A stretch of DNA of 64,000 bases from Geofilum rhodophaeum (GTDB taxonomy: Bacteria; Bacteroidota; Bacteroidia; Bacteroidales; Marinilabiliaceae): positions 219,916-283,915 of the forward strand of contig NZ_MWUJ01000004.1 in NCBI RefSeq assembly GCF_002210225.1, given 5' to 3'. The notes below the pieces were generated by a model, which made no database searches, was not told where the DNA came from, and saw nothing but the letters and a program-made list of their open reading frames with translations. Below are positions 17,520 to 27,083 of the stretch, in pieces. Every line of letters starts with the position of its first letter. The stretch's first letter is position 1. The position numbers and the translations under genes were made by a program.

Positions 17520-18683
17520 TTAAACCGAGGCTCCGGCATGGTGGGTGGTAAAACAATGCGACAATAAGGCGCCGACTCGTTCCAGATCATCGGCATCCAT
17601 GTTGGTGGCGGAGGGCAAACAAAGCCCAAAATCAAAAATATGCTCGGCCGTACCGTTGATGTAGGCCGGACAATCTTTAAAAACGGGCTGCAAATGCATG
17701 GGTTTCCAGGCGGGACGTGACTCTACATTGTCGCTTTCGAGATACAGGCGCAAGTCCTCCCGCCCAAATCCACAAACCAGGGGATCAATCAACACCGTGG
17801 TCAGCCAGTAGTTGGAAAAATAATCCCCAGCGGGTTCTGAAAGGAACTGCAAACCCGGCACCCCTCCAAATCGCGCCAGATAGAAGTCGTGCAAAGCTCT
17901 TTTTTGTGCCACACGCTGCTCCAGGACCTCCATCTGTCCCAACCCGATACCCGCCAAAACATTGCTGAGTCGGTAATTATACCCAATGCAGCTGTGCTGG
18001 TAGTGGGGCGCATGATCGCGCGCCTGAGTGGCATAAAAGCGTGCTTTGGCGATCAACTCACCATCGTCGCTGGCCAGGGCCCCTCCTCCTGAGGTGGTAA
18101 TGATTTTATTGCCATTGAACGAAAAAGCCGCCACACGCCCAAAAGACCCCACCGCCCGACCTTTGTAGCGACTGCCCAGTGCCTCCGTGGCATCCTCAAC
18201 GACGGGGATTTGATACCGGTCTGCAACGGCCATTATCGCTTCCATATTGGCCGGCATTCCATAAATATGTACCGGCACAATGGCTTTGGGCAACTTACCC
18301 TTGACCAGTCTGTCCAAAATGGCCTCTTCGAGCAAAACCGGATCCATATTCCAGGTGCCCGGCTCTGAGTCGATGAGTACGGGAGTGGCCCCCAAATAAA
18401 CAATCGGGTTGACGGTCGCCGCAAAAGTCATCGTAGCGGTCAGCACCTCATCTCCGGCTTGTACGCCACAAAGCAAAAGACCCAAATGAAGGGCTGCCGA
18501 GCCCGAAGACAGCGCAGCGACATGCTTCACCCCCAAATAATTGGCCAAGACCTGCTCAAACTTCTCAATATTGGGCCCCACAGGGGCAATCCAATTTTGT
18601 GCAAAAGCCTCGCAGATGTATGGCAACTCCTGCCCGCCCATATGGGGACAAGCCAGGTAAATACGCTTGTTTTGTTTATCCAT
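17520..18683 (-). CDS. DegT/DnrJ/EryC1-type sugar aminotransferase
   Basis: A 387-residue PLP-dependent aminotransferase of nucleotide sugars. The PLP lysine is about Lys193 in FNGNKIITTSGGG; other family motifs are SSGSAALHLGL, VIPVHIYG-like IVPVHIYGMP, and EDATEALGSRYKG. PglE-type enzymes convert a 4-keto sugar to the 4-amino sugar. The gene immediately upstream in the operon encodes a PglD-type acetyltransferase, so together they probably make an acylated 4-amino-6-deoxy sugar such as a bacillosamine-type residue. The matching 4,6-dehydratase is not in this window. Confidence 0.92.
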   Translation of the reverse strand: MDKQNKRIYLACPHMGGQELPYICEAFAQNWIAPVGPNIEKFEQVLANYLGVKHVAALSSGSAALHLGLLLCGVQAGDEVLTATMTFAATVNPIVYLGATPVLIDSEPGTWNMDPVLLEEAILDRLVKGKLPKAIVPVHIYGMPANMEAIMAVADRYQIPVVEDATEALGSRYKGRAVGSFGRVAAFSFNGNKIITTSGGGALASDDGELIAKARFYATQARDHAPHYQHSCIGYNYRLSNVLAGIGLGQMEVLEQRVAQKRALHDFYLARFGGVPGLQFLSEPAGDYFSNYWLTTVLIDPLVCGFGREDLRLYLESDNVESRPAWKPMHLQPVFKDCPAYINGTAEHIFDFGLCLPSATNMDADDLERVGALLSHCFTTHHAGASV

Positions 18684-18694
18684 AGCTTTTGGTG

Positions 18695-19363
18695 TTAATC
18701 CTGATTAGCGAGCGGTTGTCCCACAGCCACCAATCGTTCTTTGTAACGAAAAAATACAACGGTATCGTCCTTAACCTTGCGGTCGAGGACCATACCTGCA
18801 GCTATCTGATTGCGATCCCCTATTTCTGAATGGGGCAGGGTGGCGCTGTTGATTCCGAAAAGATTGTCGCTGCCCACCCGGGTAAAACCGGAAAGAGAAA
18901 CATTGGGACCAATAAAATTGAAATCGCCCAGGCAGGTGTCGTGCCCGAGACTGCAGCGGGCATTTAAAAAATTGAAGGCCCCAATCCGTACATTGGGCCC
19001 CAGATTGGCGTAGGGACCAACCACATTGCCGGGCCCTATTGAAGCGCTGGGAGACACCCAGGCGCTGGGATGAATAAAAGTGGCAAAGCGGGCTCCTTGT
19101 TCTAAAAAGAGCTCCACAAAGCGCCGACGGTACTTCAAATTGGCAATACCTATCAGGTAATGGCAATCGCTGCGCACCCGATGCGCAGCAATGCTGCCCA
19201 GCCAGGGTGCTGAAAAGCGATAACGCTCGTAATTGGCCGACGAATCGTCAAGGTAACCCAGGAGCTTCCACAAACCGCCCTCTTCGGGGGACTGGGAAAA
19301 ATGCAGATAGTCGTCCAGCTCGGCACCGTGACCACCGGCACCTATAATAATGAGATTTTTCAT
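18695..19363 (-). CDS. PglD/NeuD-type sugar N-acyltransferase
   Basis: 222 residues with the two-domain PglD architecture: an N-terminal Rossmann-like domain starting MKNLIIIGAGGHGAE (1-90) and a C-terminal left-handed beta-helix (about 95-205; SASIGPGNVVGPYANLGPNVRIGAFNF and a catalytic His in LGHDTCLGDF). Known members acetylate a 4-amino sugar nucleotide. It lies between an aminotransferase gene and an SDR/KASIII/ACP set. That raises the possibility that the acyl group transferred here is not acetyl but one made on the local ACP. Confidence 0.9.
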   Translation of the reverse strand: MKNLIIIGAGGHGAELDDYLHFSQSPEEGGLWKLLGYLDDSSANYERYRFSAPWLGSIAAHRVRSDCHYLIGIANLKYRRRFVELFLEQGARFATFIHPSAWVSPSASIGPGNVVGPYANLGPNVRIGAFNFLNARCSLGHDTCLGDFNFIGPNVSLSGFTRVGSDNLFGINSATLPHSEIGDRNQIAAGMVLDRKVKDDTVVFFRYKERLVAVGQPLANQD

Positions 19364-19375
19364 AGAAAGACTGGT

Positions 19376-20137
19376 TTATTGACTCGTATAGCCCCCGTCC
19401 ACCACCAGATTGCTACCCGTTATCCATCGGGCCGCATCCGAAAGCAAATAAACGCAGGCTGCCGCCACATCGTCCGCCTCACCCAGGCCCAAAGGATGTC
19501 GGGCCCGGATTTCGGCCAGCGCCTGTTCGTCACGGCTGTAAACTGCTGCGGCCGACATGGGGGTAGCGACTACACCGGGACTGATGCAATTGAAGCGGAT
19601 TTTGCGCGGAGCGTACTCCAAAGCCAGGGAACGGGAGGCCGACAGCAAGGCCCCTTTGGTCATTCCGTACAGGGTTTTACCCGGGCTGCCGGTGAGGCCC
19701 ATAACCGAGGACAAAAAAACCACACTGCCTCCGGCTTCGGAAAACAAGGCGGGCTTTAAGAGGCGACGGGTAAGGTGCAGGGCCGCAAAAACATTGGTTT
19801 CGAAAAACTGTTGCAGATGCTGTTCACGCACCATGCGAAAGGGCAAGGTGGTAGAGATACCTGCACAGTGCACCATTCCCGAGAGAGGGGACAGCAAAAC
19901 ACCGGGCAGCAGGGCTTCCAAAGCCTCCTGATCACAAAGGTCCACACTCAAAACCCGGTGAAAATCCGGCCTCCCGGTCATCCCCAGGGTCTCGGCCAGT
20001 CGTTCGGCATTGCGACCCAACATCAAAACCCGCGCGCCCTGTTGGGCACACAACAGGGCTGTGGCCCGACCTATGCCTGAAGAAGCACCGGTAACCAGAA
20101 TGGTCTTATCTGCTAAAGAAAAAGGGGAAGTTGTCAT
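19376..20137 (-). CDS. Short-chain dehydrogenase/reductase (FabG-like)
   Basis: About 253 residues. NAD(P)-binding [10 protein letters not shown] at about 15-24, catalytic Ser near VVFLSSVMG, and the Tyr-x3-Lys pair in LYGMTKGAL. The tail has [16 protein letters not shown], typical of FabG-like SDRs. The ATG at 20137 avoids overlap with the KASIII stop (20149); the longer frame to 20182 does not. Its place directly after a KASIII gene and an ACP gene in the same operon suggests it reduces a 3-oxoacyl-ACP made by that synthase, giving a 3-hydroxyacyl group. Confidence 0.88.
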   Translation of the reverse strand: MTTSPFSLADKTILVTGASSGIGRATALLCAQQGARVLMLGRNAERLAETLGMTGRPDFHRVLSVDLCDQEALEALLPGVLLSPLSGMVHCAGISTTLPFRMVREQHLQQFFETNVFAALHLTRRLLKPALFSEAGGSVVFLSSVMGLTGSPGKTLYGMTKGALLSASRSLALEYAPRKIRFNCISPGVVATPMSAAAVYSRDEQALAEIRARHPLGLGEADDVAAACVYLLSDAARWITGSNLVVDGGYTSQ

Positions 20138-20148
20138 AGATTCTCCGC

Positions 20149-21210
20149 TTAATCCACCTCCACAATGCGACTCAGGTGACAATTGTGCAGGTCGAGGACT
20201 GCCGAAGCCCAGGACATTCCCACGCCAAAACCGCTCATCAGCACCCGCTGATGAGCTTTCAGCTTTCCACCCAATTCAGACACCAGGGTAAGGGGAATAG
20301 ATACCGACGAGGTATTGCCGTACTTAGCAATGGAGGAAGGTACCCGCTCGCGGTCCAGTTTGAGCTTCTTAATCAAATAATCGTTCATGTAGTTGTTGGC
20401 CTGATGCAGCAGCACATAATCCATTTCGTGTGCGGTGCAGCCCACCCGCTCCAACAGCTGCCTAACATCGCGCGGCACCTCACTGAGTAAAAAGTTAAAC
20501 ACATCGGCACCATGCATGTAAGCCTGCTCATCGGACCGGATGTTGCCTTCCTCATCGACCACCCGCTCGACCAGGGTATCCGGAGAACTGGGCTTACGGT
20601 AACCGCCTGCCTCAATCTTAATCAAATCAGCCCTGGAACCGTCGGAATTCAAGGAGAACCAACTGTGTCCATAAGCGGCATCCCTATCGATGAGGGCAGC
20701 AACGCCCCCATCTCCAAACAGAAAAGCAGTCTTGCGGTCGCGCGGCGAATACACTTTACTCCGGGTCTCCCCATCGAGCAACAAAGCCTTTCGCAAACCC
20801 TGCTGCTGCATTAAAGCATACACCACAGAGAGTCCGTACAGAAACCCCGAACAACCCAGGCCGATATCGAAGGCTATGGTCGATTTACTCAGGCCCAACC
20901 GTTCCTGAAGAAGAATAGAGGTCGCAGGCATCCGATAATCGGGGGTTTGAGAAACAAACACCAGCAAATCAATGTCGCTGCGATCCACCGACATATCGTT
21001 CAACAAGCTGTCGGCCGCTGCAAAGCAGAGGTCCGACGCGCAGGTGGTGGCGGCGGCAAAACGCCGCTGCCGAATACCTGTCTTGGCCACAATATCGGCC
21101 GCATCCTGCGCACTAAAATGAGTGGTATACTTCAGGTTATCAATAATCTGCCGCGGAACCGCAGCCCCCAAACCCGCAATACCCACTCCTTCAAATTCGA
21201 GATAAGCCAT
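20149..21210 (-). CDS. 3-oxoacyl-ACP synthase III (KASIII) homologue
   Basis: About 353 residues of the FabH family. The catalytic triad is complete: Cys120 ([10 protein letters not shown]), His269 (LLHQANNYM) and Asn299 ([10 protein letters not shown]). The start at 21210 (MAYLEFEGV) is preferred over 21255 because the extra 15 residues overlap the ACP gene and have no family character. It lies 8 bases after the ACP gene and 11 bases before the SDR gene. Within an exopolysaccharide operon this is best read as a dedicated short acyl-chain synthase making a decoration for a sugar. Housekeeping FabH is less likely in this location. Confidence 0.9.
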   Translation of the reverse strand: MAYLEFEGVGIAGLGAAVPRQIIDNLKYTTHFSAQDAADIVAKTGIRQRRFAAATTCASDLCFAAADSLLNDMSVDRSDIDLLVFVSQTPDYRMPATSILLQERLGLSKSTIAFDIGLGCSGFLYGLSVVYALMQQQGLRKALLLDGETRSKVYSPRDRKTAFLFGDGGVAALIDRDAAYGHSWFSLNSDGSRADLIKIEAGGYRKPSSPDTLVERVVDEEGNIRSDEQAYMHGADVFNFLLSEVPRDVRQLLERVGCTAHEMDYVLLHQANNYMNDYLIKKLKLDRERVPSSIAKYGNTSSVSIPLTLVSELGGKLKAHQRVLMSGFGVGMSWASAVLDLHNCHLSRIVEVD

Positions 21211-21217
21211 AATGCGT

Positions 21218-21448
21218 TCAACTTGCCAAACGTTTTTGGACTTCCTTAAGCACATCGCCTACAGTAAGCAGACGCTCAAAGGCTGCATGCTCAATAACCA
21301 CCTCGTACTCCTCGTCGAGCATAGCAATAAGCGAAAGCTGTCCCAACGACGACCACTCGTCAAATTCTCTAAAAACATCATCGAGTGCCACATCCCGATC
21401 TTCGATCTCCAGCGCCTCCTTAAAGGCATTCAAAAATTGCTTTTCCAT
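21218..21448 (-). CDS. Acyl carrier protein of the exopolysaccharide operon
   Basis: 76 residues, acidic, helical. The presumed phosphopantetheine site is Ser34 in EWSSLGQL, where the usual Asp before the Ser is replaced by Ser (SSL instead of DSL), followed by LIAMLDEEYEV. A dedicated carrier for the adjacent KASIII and SDR. This is a different protein from the ACP at 4914, with little visible similarity outside the helix-2 site. Confidence 0.85.
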   Translation of the reverse strand: MEKQFLNAFKEALEIEDRDVALDDVFREFDEWSSLGQLSLIAMLDEEYEVVIEHAAFERLLTVGDVLKEVQKRLAS

Positions 21449-21478
21449 AGTTCTTTGATTTAGTAATGATTGTTTGTT

Positions 21479-22081
21479 CTATTTTCCAGTAAAAGCCGGC
21501 ATGGTGGTCTGCTCATCGCGGTCGACCGACTCCCGCAAGAGCACTTTCAGCAACGTCCGCCACAAGATTTTTAAATCAAGGACCAGACTCACATGATCCA
21601 CATAGTAGATATCCAATTCAAACTTTTCGTTCCAAGTGATGGCATTGCGCCCATTAACCTGGGCCCAGCCGGTAATACCCGGTCGAACCTCATGCCTTCG
21701 TTGCTGCCTGCTGTTGTACAAGGCCAGGTAGCGTACCAAAAGGGGGCGGGGACCAACCAGACTCATATCGCCTTTGAGCACATTCAGCAGGTTGGGCAGC
21801 TCGTCGAGCGAGAGACTGCGAACCAGGCGACCCATGGCGGTCAGCCGCTCTTTATCGGGCAACAAACGCCCGTCGCTGTCGTAAAGCTCCCGCATGGTTT
21901 TGAGCTTGAGCAAACGAAAAACCTGGCCCCCCTTACCGGGCCGCTCCTGTACAAACCACGGTCGCCCATGAAGTCCCGGAGCCAACAACAACAAGAGCAA
22001 TAAAAGCAGGGGCCACAAAAGCAGCAACAAAATCAAGGCGACTATAAAATCAAAAAAGCGCTTAAAAAAATGCCGGTACAT
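21479..22081 (-). CDS. Initiating sugar-phosphate transferase (PglC/WcaJ-type)
   Basis: About 200 residues. A short basic N-terminus (MYRHFFKRFFDF), one re-entrant hydrophobic helix (about 14-40), then the bacterial sugar transferase domain with PGKGGQVFRLLKLKTM, SLDELPNLLNVLKGDMSLVGPRP and GITGWAQVNGRN. It transfers a sugar phosphate from UDP-sugar to undecaprenyl phosphate, the first step of repeat-unit assembly. This is the short PglC type without the N-terminal membrane domain of WbaP. The start at 22081 gives the typical family N-terminus; it overlaps the upstream deacetylase gene by 20 bases. Confidence 0.92.
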   Translation of the reverse strand: MYRHFFKRFFDFIVALILLLLLWPLLLLLLLLLAPGLHGRPWFVQERPGKGGQVFRLLKLKTMRELYDSDGRLLPDKERLTAMGRLVRSLSLDELPNLLNVLKGDMSLVGPRPLLVRYLALYNSRQQRRHEVRPGITGWAQVNGRNAITWNEKFELDIYYVDHVSLVLDLKILWRTLLKVLLRESVDRDEQTTMPAFTGK

Positions 22082-22940
22082 CTTCCCGTTTTTTACCATA
22101 AGGCAGGGCCCCCTCCTCCAACAGCGAAAGGGCCTCCCCCACGCTCACAAAAGAAAAATCAAGACCCAGACGTTTAAACTTTTCAAAGGCCTGACCAACG
22201 CCGAAGTACGACTGGATATAATGTCGTGAAAGCACCCGTTTCTGTCTGCCATCAAAGTCGCGCAGATGAAAATAGGTCATATTGTAGACAGAACGACTCA
22301 TCAACCTATGAATCAAAGCATAAGGCAGCAAGCGAAAATAACCCCCACCCGAAAAAAACACCTTCTGCCCCCCCAAGCGACCAAAGCTCATCGGCAACTC
22401 CCACAAGGGACCACCCGAAGTGGACCAGCGAAAGGGTTGCCCCTGCTCCAATGAAGGCCATCCGCCGCCCCGGCGATTTCCGGGAAAAAGGGAGCAATCG
22501 CAGCGAATACCCTCTTGAATCAACACCTCAAAAGCCCAGGGAGTCGCCGCCGTAATGGAAAATGCCGGCGCCCGGTAAAAATCGATGGCGGAACCGACCA
22601 CTTGAGCAAGTCCGTCAATGGCCCGATGGGTGTCCTCTTCAAAAGCGGAGCGACTGAGTTGCGTTACACGCCGGTGCAAGTCGGAGTGGCAGCCCACCTC
22701 GTGCCCGCGCCCGGCAATGCTTCGAATAACCTGGGGGTGACTGCGAGCCACTGCACCCAGGCAAAAAAAGGTAGCACGGAACTGCCGCTCCTCCAAAAAA
22801 TCGAGCAGTTCATTCAGCAAGCGGTCCAGGATGGGCAAATAATAGGCACTCCCTCCCTTGGCGTAAAGCTGGTAAACATACCACTCTTCCAAATCAAAAG
22901 TCAATACATTTAAAGACTCATCTTGCATCTGCCCATCCAT
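22062..22940 (-). CDS. Polysaccharide deacetylase (exosortase-locus DUF3473 type)
   Basis: 292 residues of the NodB superfamily. The first metal-binding motif is TFDLEEWYVY; the second is GCHSDLHRRV in place of the usual H-S/T-x3-H. DFYRAPAFSI supplies the next motif. The opening and the long C-terminal region (FFSGGGYFRLLPYAL) match the polysaccharide deacetylases typical of exosortase/PEP-CTERM EPS loci. Probable role: removal of N-acetyl groups from the polysaccharide or its intermediates. No signal peptide is visible. An in-frame ATG at 22928 is a possible alternative start. Confidence 0.85.
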   Translation of the reverse strand: MDGQMQDESLNVLTFDLEEWYVYQLYAKGGSAYYLPILDRLLNELLDFLEERQFRATFFCLGAVARSHPQVIRSIAGRGHEVGCHSDLHRRVTQLSRSAFEEDTHRAIDGLAQVVGSAIDFYRAPAFSITAATPWAFEVLIQEGIRCDCSLFPGNRRGGGWPSLEQGQPFRWSTSGGPLWELPMSFGRLGGQKVFFSGGGYFRLLPYALIHRLMSRSVYNMTYFHLRDFDGRQKRVLSRHYIQSYFGVGQAFEKFKRLGLDFSFVSVGEALSLLEEGALPYGKKREDVPAFF

Positions 22941-22965
22941 TTTTTGACTGTGTACGAATAAAGGC

Positions 22966-23952
22966 TTAAACCGAATCGTGTAAGCCCGCCACCAAACTCC
23001 ACCTGTCGTAGGTCCTCACCTGAGTCTCCAAACCCCAATCTAAAGGCAGCACCACCATATTTTTATAGGCGTAAGGCACAAAACCCTGGCGCCACAAACC
23101 CGCAGTCCCGTAAAAGCTGTTCTGCATAAGCGCCACATAATTGGCCCCCAAATGGCGGCCTGCACCAACCACCTCTTGCATCACTTTTGGGAAAAGAGAA
23201 GGCGCCCCCAATAAATCAACCACCACCAACTCCCGGTGTGGGCCCTGCTCATTCACCGTAAACACAGCGGCACACGATTTTCGGCCCTGACTCACCGCCA
23301 CCATGCCGTAATGCCTAAAAGGATGTTGCAAATAGCGCCATTCAAAAAATCCATTTACCAAGTGGGTCCGGAGCACAGCGTCGTAGGGACTGATTTGCTG
23401 TCCGGCCTCTTCCAAAATATCGACTTGCAAAAGATAGGCATCCTCTAAGGGAAGCGAGCGGGTTTTTCCCCCTGCCTTAAAAGAGCGCAAGGCGGCCCAG
23501 GGACGCAACACCCTAACCATCCAGGGCAGACTGGCTTGCCGGTGCCAACCCAGGGAAAGGTAACCGGGGAGACTGTTTTGATTGGGGAAATTATAGATCA
23601 GACCGATGCCTTCTTCCCGGGCCATTCGCAAACCCTCCAATCGCAGGGTTTTGAACAGTCCCTTTCCACGAAAATCTTTCGCCACAGCAGTATCGCAGGG
23701 CTGGTAGGCCCTAAGCACCTTACCCCGGAGACTAAAAGACCAACTCCACCAATTGTTGACGGCAACCAGTTGCCCCTGACTCTCGGCAACCAGGAGCAGC
23801 GAAGGGCCAAAGGGACTGTCACAAAACTTCCAGTCCCAATACGCAGCATCGCGCTTTGAGGCGGTGCGCTGTCCCTCCGAAAAAACCTCATTAAGCAAGG
23901 CCAACACCGCAGTCTGGTCGGCCTTTTCGGCCTTTCTCATCACCAAATCCAT
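22966..23952 (-). CDS. GNAT-family acyltransferase
   Basis: About 328 residues. The N-terminal half is a GNAT fold: MDLVMRKAEKADQ, then AVAKDFRGKGLFKTLRLEGLRMA, which has the acetyl-CoA pyrophosphate loop (R-G-K-G), and NFPNQNSLPGYLSLGW. The C-terminal half, about 140 residues, looks like a second acyltransferase-like domain. Two-domain GNAT or FemAB-type proteins are usual in exosortase-type EPS loci beside the deacetylase, as here. The frame extends to a TTG at 23967; ATG 23952 is more likely. The substrate is unknown. Confidence 0.75.
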   Translation of the reverse strand: MDLVMRKAEKADQTAVLALLNEVFSEGQRTASKRDAAYWDWKFCDSPFGPSLLLVAESQGQLVAVNNWWSWSFSLRGKVLRAYQPCDTAVAKDFRGKGLFKTLRLEGLRMAREEGIGLIYNFPNQNSLPGYLSLGWHRQASLPWMVRVLRPWAALRSFKAGGKTRSLPLEDAYLLQVDILEEAGQQISPYDAVLRTHLVNGFFEWRYLQHPFRHYGMVAVSQGRKSCAAVFTVNEQGPHRELVVVDLLGAPSLFPKVMQEVVGAGRHLGANYVALMQNSFYGTAGLWRQGFVPYAYKNMVVLPLDWGLETQVRTYDRWSLVAGLHDSV

Positions 23953-23963
23953 AAGCCCTGAAT

Positions 23964-24752
23964 TCAATTAAGCGGTAAAGCTCCTCGGAGTCGCCATACC
24001 GCAGCTCGTACAAACTGCAACGGCTTGCGTAAAAGTTTTAAAGGCACCAGGTAAAACGGGGGAGCCTCCCCGTTTGTCCGCCAACAGTCCTTGTGCTGCT
24101 TTTGCGCCCGAATATTATTGCGGTAATCACGCGTACTGCGACCACCAATGGCAAAACGAACCACATAGGCATTGAGCCGTTCGATGCGCAGACGATGAAA
24201 ATAGAAATAGCGCAGAAAAAACTCATAATCGGCCCCCGGATGCAGCTCAAGACGATAAAGCCCCAGGCGATCGAGCAGTTCGCGTCGCAAATAAATGCTC
24301 TGATGGGAGGGCATCCAGCCCAGGGGGATGCGCCATCGGCGGAAGGCGGGACTGCGGTTGATGCGCACCGCCCGGCCTTGTTCATCCACCATCACGCTGT
24401 GTCCGTAAATTACATCGGGCTGTTTGCGGGCAAACAGCGCAACAATACGAGCAATGGTATCCTTATCGTACAAGCGGTCGCCCCCGTGAATGAGTCCCAC
24501 CACCTCCCCGGTAGCGGCACGCAAACCCTTATTTATGGCATCGTACAAACCCTTGTCGGGACCGTATAGGATCCGCGCAATTTGGCCCCGATAACGCTCT
24601 ACCAGCTCCAGGGTCCCATCGGTCGATCCCCCATCCACCACCAGGTATTCGATATTGGCATAGCTCTGTTGCAATACCGAAAGCAGGGTGGCCTCAATGA
24701 CCAAGGCATTGTTGAAGCAAATGGTAACAATGCTGACTTTAATGTTCTCCAT
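23964..24752 (-). CDS. GT2-type glycosyltransferase
   Basis: A 262-residue GT-A enzyme. KVSIVTICFNNALVIEATLLS and YLVVDGGSTDGT start the nucleotide-binding fold; GLYDAINKGLRAATGEVVGLIHGGDRLY gives the region with the DxD-like metal site; WMPSHQSIYLRREL follows. This pattern is of the WcaA/WbbD type. Cytoplasmic or membrane-associated. Its start overlaps the stop of the adjacent GT4 gene by 14 bases. Confidence 0.9.
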   Translation of the reverse strand: MENIKVSIVTICFNNALVIEATLLSVLQQSYANIEYLVVDGGSTDGTLELVERYRGQIARILYGPDKGLYDAINKGLRAATGEVVGLIHGGDRLYDKDTIARIVALFARKQPDVIYGHSVMVDEQGRAVRINRSPAFRRWRIPLGWMPSHQSIYLRRELLDRLGLYRLELHPGADYEFFLRYFYFHRLRIERLNAYVVRFAIGGRSTRDYRNNIRAQKQHKDCWRTNGEAPPFYLVPLKLLRKPLQFVRAAVWRLRGALPLN

Positions 24753-26001
24753 TAACCAAGGCTTTAGTGTTTGGAAGAAAGGGGCTCCCTGATGTGCTCA
24801 TACGCAGCCTTTGGTACAAATCTACATAGGCCGCCATACTGTCCTCCTTATCAAAATATCTTTGTGCCCACAGCCGATATTCGCTCCGCAAAGTGGCCGA
24901 GGCAGTCAACACCTCCACGATACGGGCGGCCAGACCGGCCACATCGCCGCGCGCCACTACTCCGTTCCATGCAGGATTCAAGGCTTCGGGACTCCCTCCG
25001 CTGCGGTAAGTGAGCACGGGTGTACCGCAGGCCAGAGCCTCAAGGTTGGTGGTGGGAAAATTATCGATGTAGGTAGGGTTGACAAAAACCGAGGCCAGAC
25101 TGTACAAAGCCGCCAATTCACCTAAATTTTCGGTCCGCTCGAGTCCCCGCACTCCCCTGGGAAGACTTTTAAGCTGGTGGGCTTGCAGGCCCACCAAAAC
25201 AATTTCCACCTCCTCAGGCAAAAGGGTTCGCAAGGCCAAAAAATCACCCAAGCCCTTGCGACGATCCCACTGCCCCGCCACCCCCAGAACAATCTTCTTA
25301 TTCTCCAAGCCATACTTCTGCGCCGTAGCCTTTGCATCGGTCGGACAAAAAGCGCCTAAGTCTATCCCATTGGGAATTACCTCAACGGGATAATCCTGTA
25401 AAAAGGATGTTTGCAAATGACGCCCCAGCCATTGCGATGGGGCCACCAATACCATGCGGTCGATCCCCTGAAAAGCACTGCGTTTTCGCTCAAAATTACT
25501 GAAAGACCGATCGAGTCCCCAACTCTTGGGGTAGCCGTGGGTATTGGGACAATGGTGACAGTGGCTCTGCCAGCGGAGACAGGCATAGCGATCGAAATAG
25601 CTGCAATGCCCGGTGAAGGGCCAGCAATCGTGGAAAGTCCACACCACCGGCAAGCCCTTATCTTTCAGCCAATCGCTCAGCATTTCTACCTGAAGGTAAT
25701 AGCCGTGCAAATTGTGCAAGTGCACCAAGTCGGGCTGCAAGCGATCCAGCTGCTGCAAAAAAGATCGGGTAGCCCGCTTTGAGGCAAATCCATGCGCATC
25801 CAACAAGCGGGTTTGCAAAACATGCCAACGCCTATCCACCCCGTTTCCTATGCGCAGCAATTGCGACGCACTGGGTTGCATTCGCCCGCCATAGGCCACA
25901 ATGCTTTCGTGTCCGCCCGCCAGCAGCACTTTGCCCAGATCCTCAGCAATGCGTCCTGTGCTGCCGGTATTTACCGTCGTATTGATTTGAACAACCCTCA
26001 T
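24739..26001 (-). CDS. GT4-type glycosyltransferase (WcaC-like)
   Basis: 420 residues. MRVVQINTTVNTGSTGRIAEDLGK at the N-terminus, DLVHLHNLHGYYL and TFHDCWPFTGHCSYF in the acceptor domain with a following Cys-rich stretch (HCHHCPNTHGYP). These are typical of colanic-acid WcaC-like enzymes. The donor site is FPTTNLEALACGTPVLTYRSGG with the E-x7-E spacing. It overlaps the next GT4 gene by 4 bases, a sign of translational coupling. Confidence 0.92.
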   Translation of the reverse strand: MRVVQINTTVNTGSTGRIAEDLGKVLLAGGHESIVAYGGRMQPSASQLLRIGNGVDRRWHVLQTRLLDAHGFASKRATRSFLQQLDRLQPDLVHLHNLHGYYLQVEMLSDWLKDKGLPVVWTFHDCWPFTGHCSYFDRYACLRWQSHCHHCPNTHGYPKSWGLDRSFSNFERKRSAFQGIDRMVLVAPSQWLGRHLQTSFLQDYPVEVIPNGIDLGAFCPTDAKATAQKYGLENKKIVLGVAGQWDRRKGLGDFLALRTLLPEEVEIVLVGLQAHQLKSLPRGVRGLERTENLGELAALYSLASVFVNPTYIDNFPTTNLEALACGTPVLTYRSGGSPEALNPAWNGVVARGDVAGLAARIVEVLTASATLRSEYRLWAQRYFDKEDSMAAYVDLYQRLRMSTSGSPFLPNTKALVNGEH

Positions 26002-27083
26002 TTACCGGACATAAAATCGTAATACGCCTTCCCAATGTGCTCGAGACTGTAACGGGCAATTCCGGCACGTGCATTTTGTCCCATTCTCTGGCGCAGATCT
26101 TCATCATCCATCAACTGTTTCAGGCGCTGAGAAAACAAAGGATAGTTGTTCAAAGGGACCAGGAAACCATTGTGGCCATCGATGAGCAAGTCGGCGGGAC
26201 CGGCCACGCAGTCGAAAGCAACAGCAGGAAGACCAAAAGAAAGCGCCTCGGCCAATACGTTGGGGAAACCCTCCGATTCGGAAGTAAAGGCAAAGACCTT
26301 GGCCCTGCGATAGTAGGAGGCCACATCGGTCTGATCACCCGCCAATTGAATACTGTCCGTTGCATCGAGCTCCTCAATTTGCTTTTGCAAGCTGTTGCGC
26401 AACTGCATTTTCTGAGCATCTCCGCCCACAATTATCAGGCGCCAGCCCGGCTGATTCAGCGCCGCAAAAAGCGCAATGAGGCGATCGTGGTTCTTACCCG
26501 GGATCAAGCGGCCCACCGAAAGCACCAACTGCTCTTTGGGCACACCGTTGGTCGATTCCGGAATACGAACCGGATTGGCAATGACCCTGATGTTGCGGTG
26601 CCTCAATTCACGAAAATAAATATCCCGTGCCTGGCCTGTTTGCGCAATCATTCCCTTAGCCCCCGGATATAAACATCGCCGCAATACAAAATGCATCAGC
26701 GACATTTTTTTCCCGGGCTGGCAACGGTCCGACACATACACCGGATAAGGAAGGCCCAACAGAGCCAAAAGCACAAAACTGTTCCAATACTCCCCGAAAC
26801 TCAGAATTTTTTGGGGCTGTAGCATTTTTACGGTGCCGCGCAAAAACATAAGTCGTTTAAACATAGCCACAAGTCGCAGGCGATCATTAAACACAGCATG
26901 GGGTTGATGCACCACCAATCGCTCAGGTAAGGGATAATAAAACCGAATGTTCCTGCCGTATAAAATGAGATGCACCTCATCCCGATGTCGGGCGCAGAAA
27001 TAGCCGGCCAACTCGGCCATTACCCTTTCCATCCCACCGGCCTGAAAAGTGGGAAGCAGCAAACACAATACGGGTCGTTTCAT
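25998..27083 (-). CDS. GT4-type glycosyltransferase
   Basis: 361 residues. The acceptor-domain start (LCLLLPTFQAGGMERVMAELA) and the donor motif SESEGFPNVLAEALSFGLPAVAFDC place it with GalNAc- or hexose-transferring GT4 enzymes of the WbnK/PglH type. It overlaps the neighbours on both sides by 4 bases (ATGA junctions), so it is translated together with the ATP-grasp protein and the WcaC-like enzyme. Confidence 0.9.
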   Translation of the reverse strand: MKRPVLCLLLPTFQAGGMERVMAELAGYFCARHRDEVHLILYGRNIRFYYPLPERLVVHQPHAVFNDRLRLVAMFKRLMFLRGTVKMLQPQKILSFGEYWNSFVLLALLGLPYPVYVSDRCQPGKKMSLMHFVLRRCLYPGAKGMIAQTGQARDIYFRELRHRNIRVIANPVRIPESTNGVPKEQLVLSVGRLIPGKNHDRLIALFAALNQPGWRLIIVGGDAQKMQLRNSLQKQIEELDATDSIQLAGDQTDVASYYRRAKVFAFTSESEGFPNVLAEALSFGLPAVAFDCVAGPADLLIDGHNGFLVPLNNYPLFSQRLKQLMDDEDLRQRMGQNARAGIARYSLEHIGKAYYDFMSGK

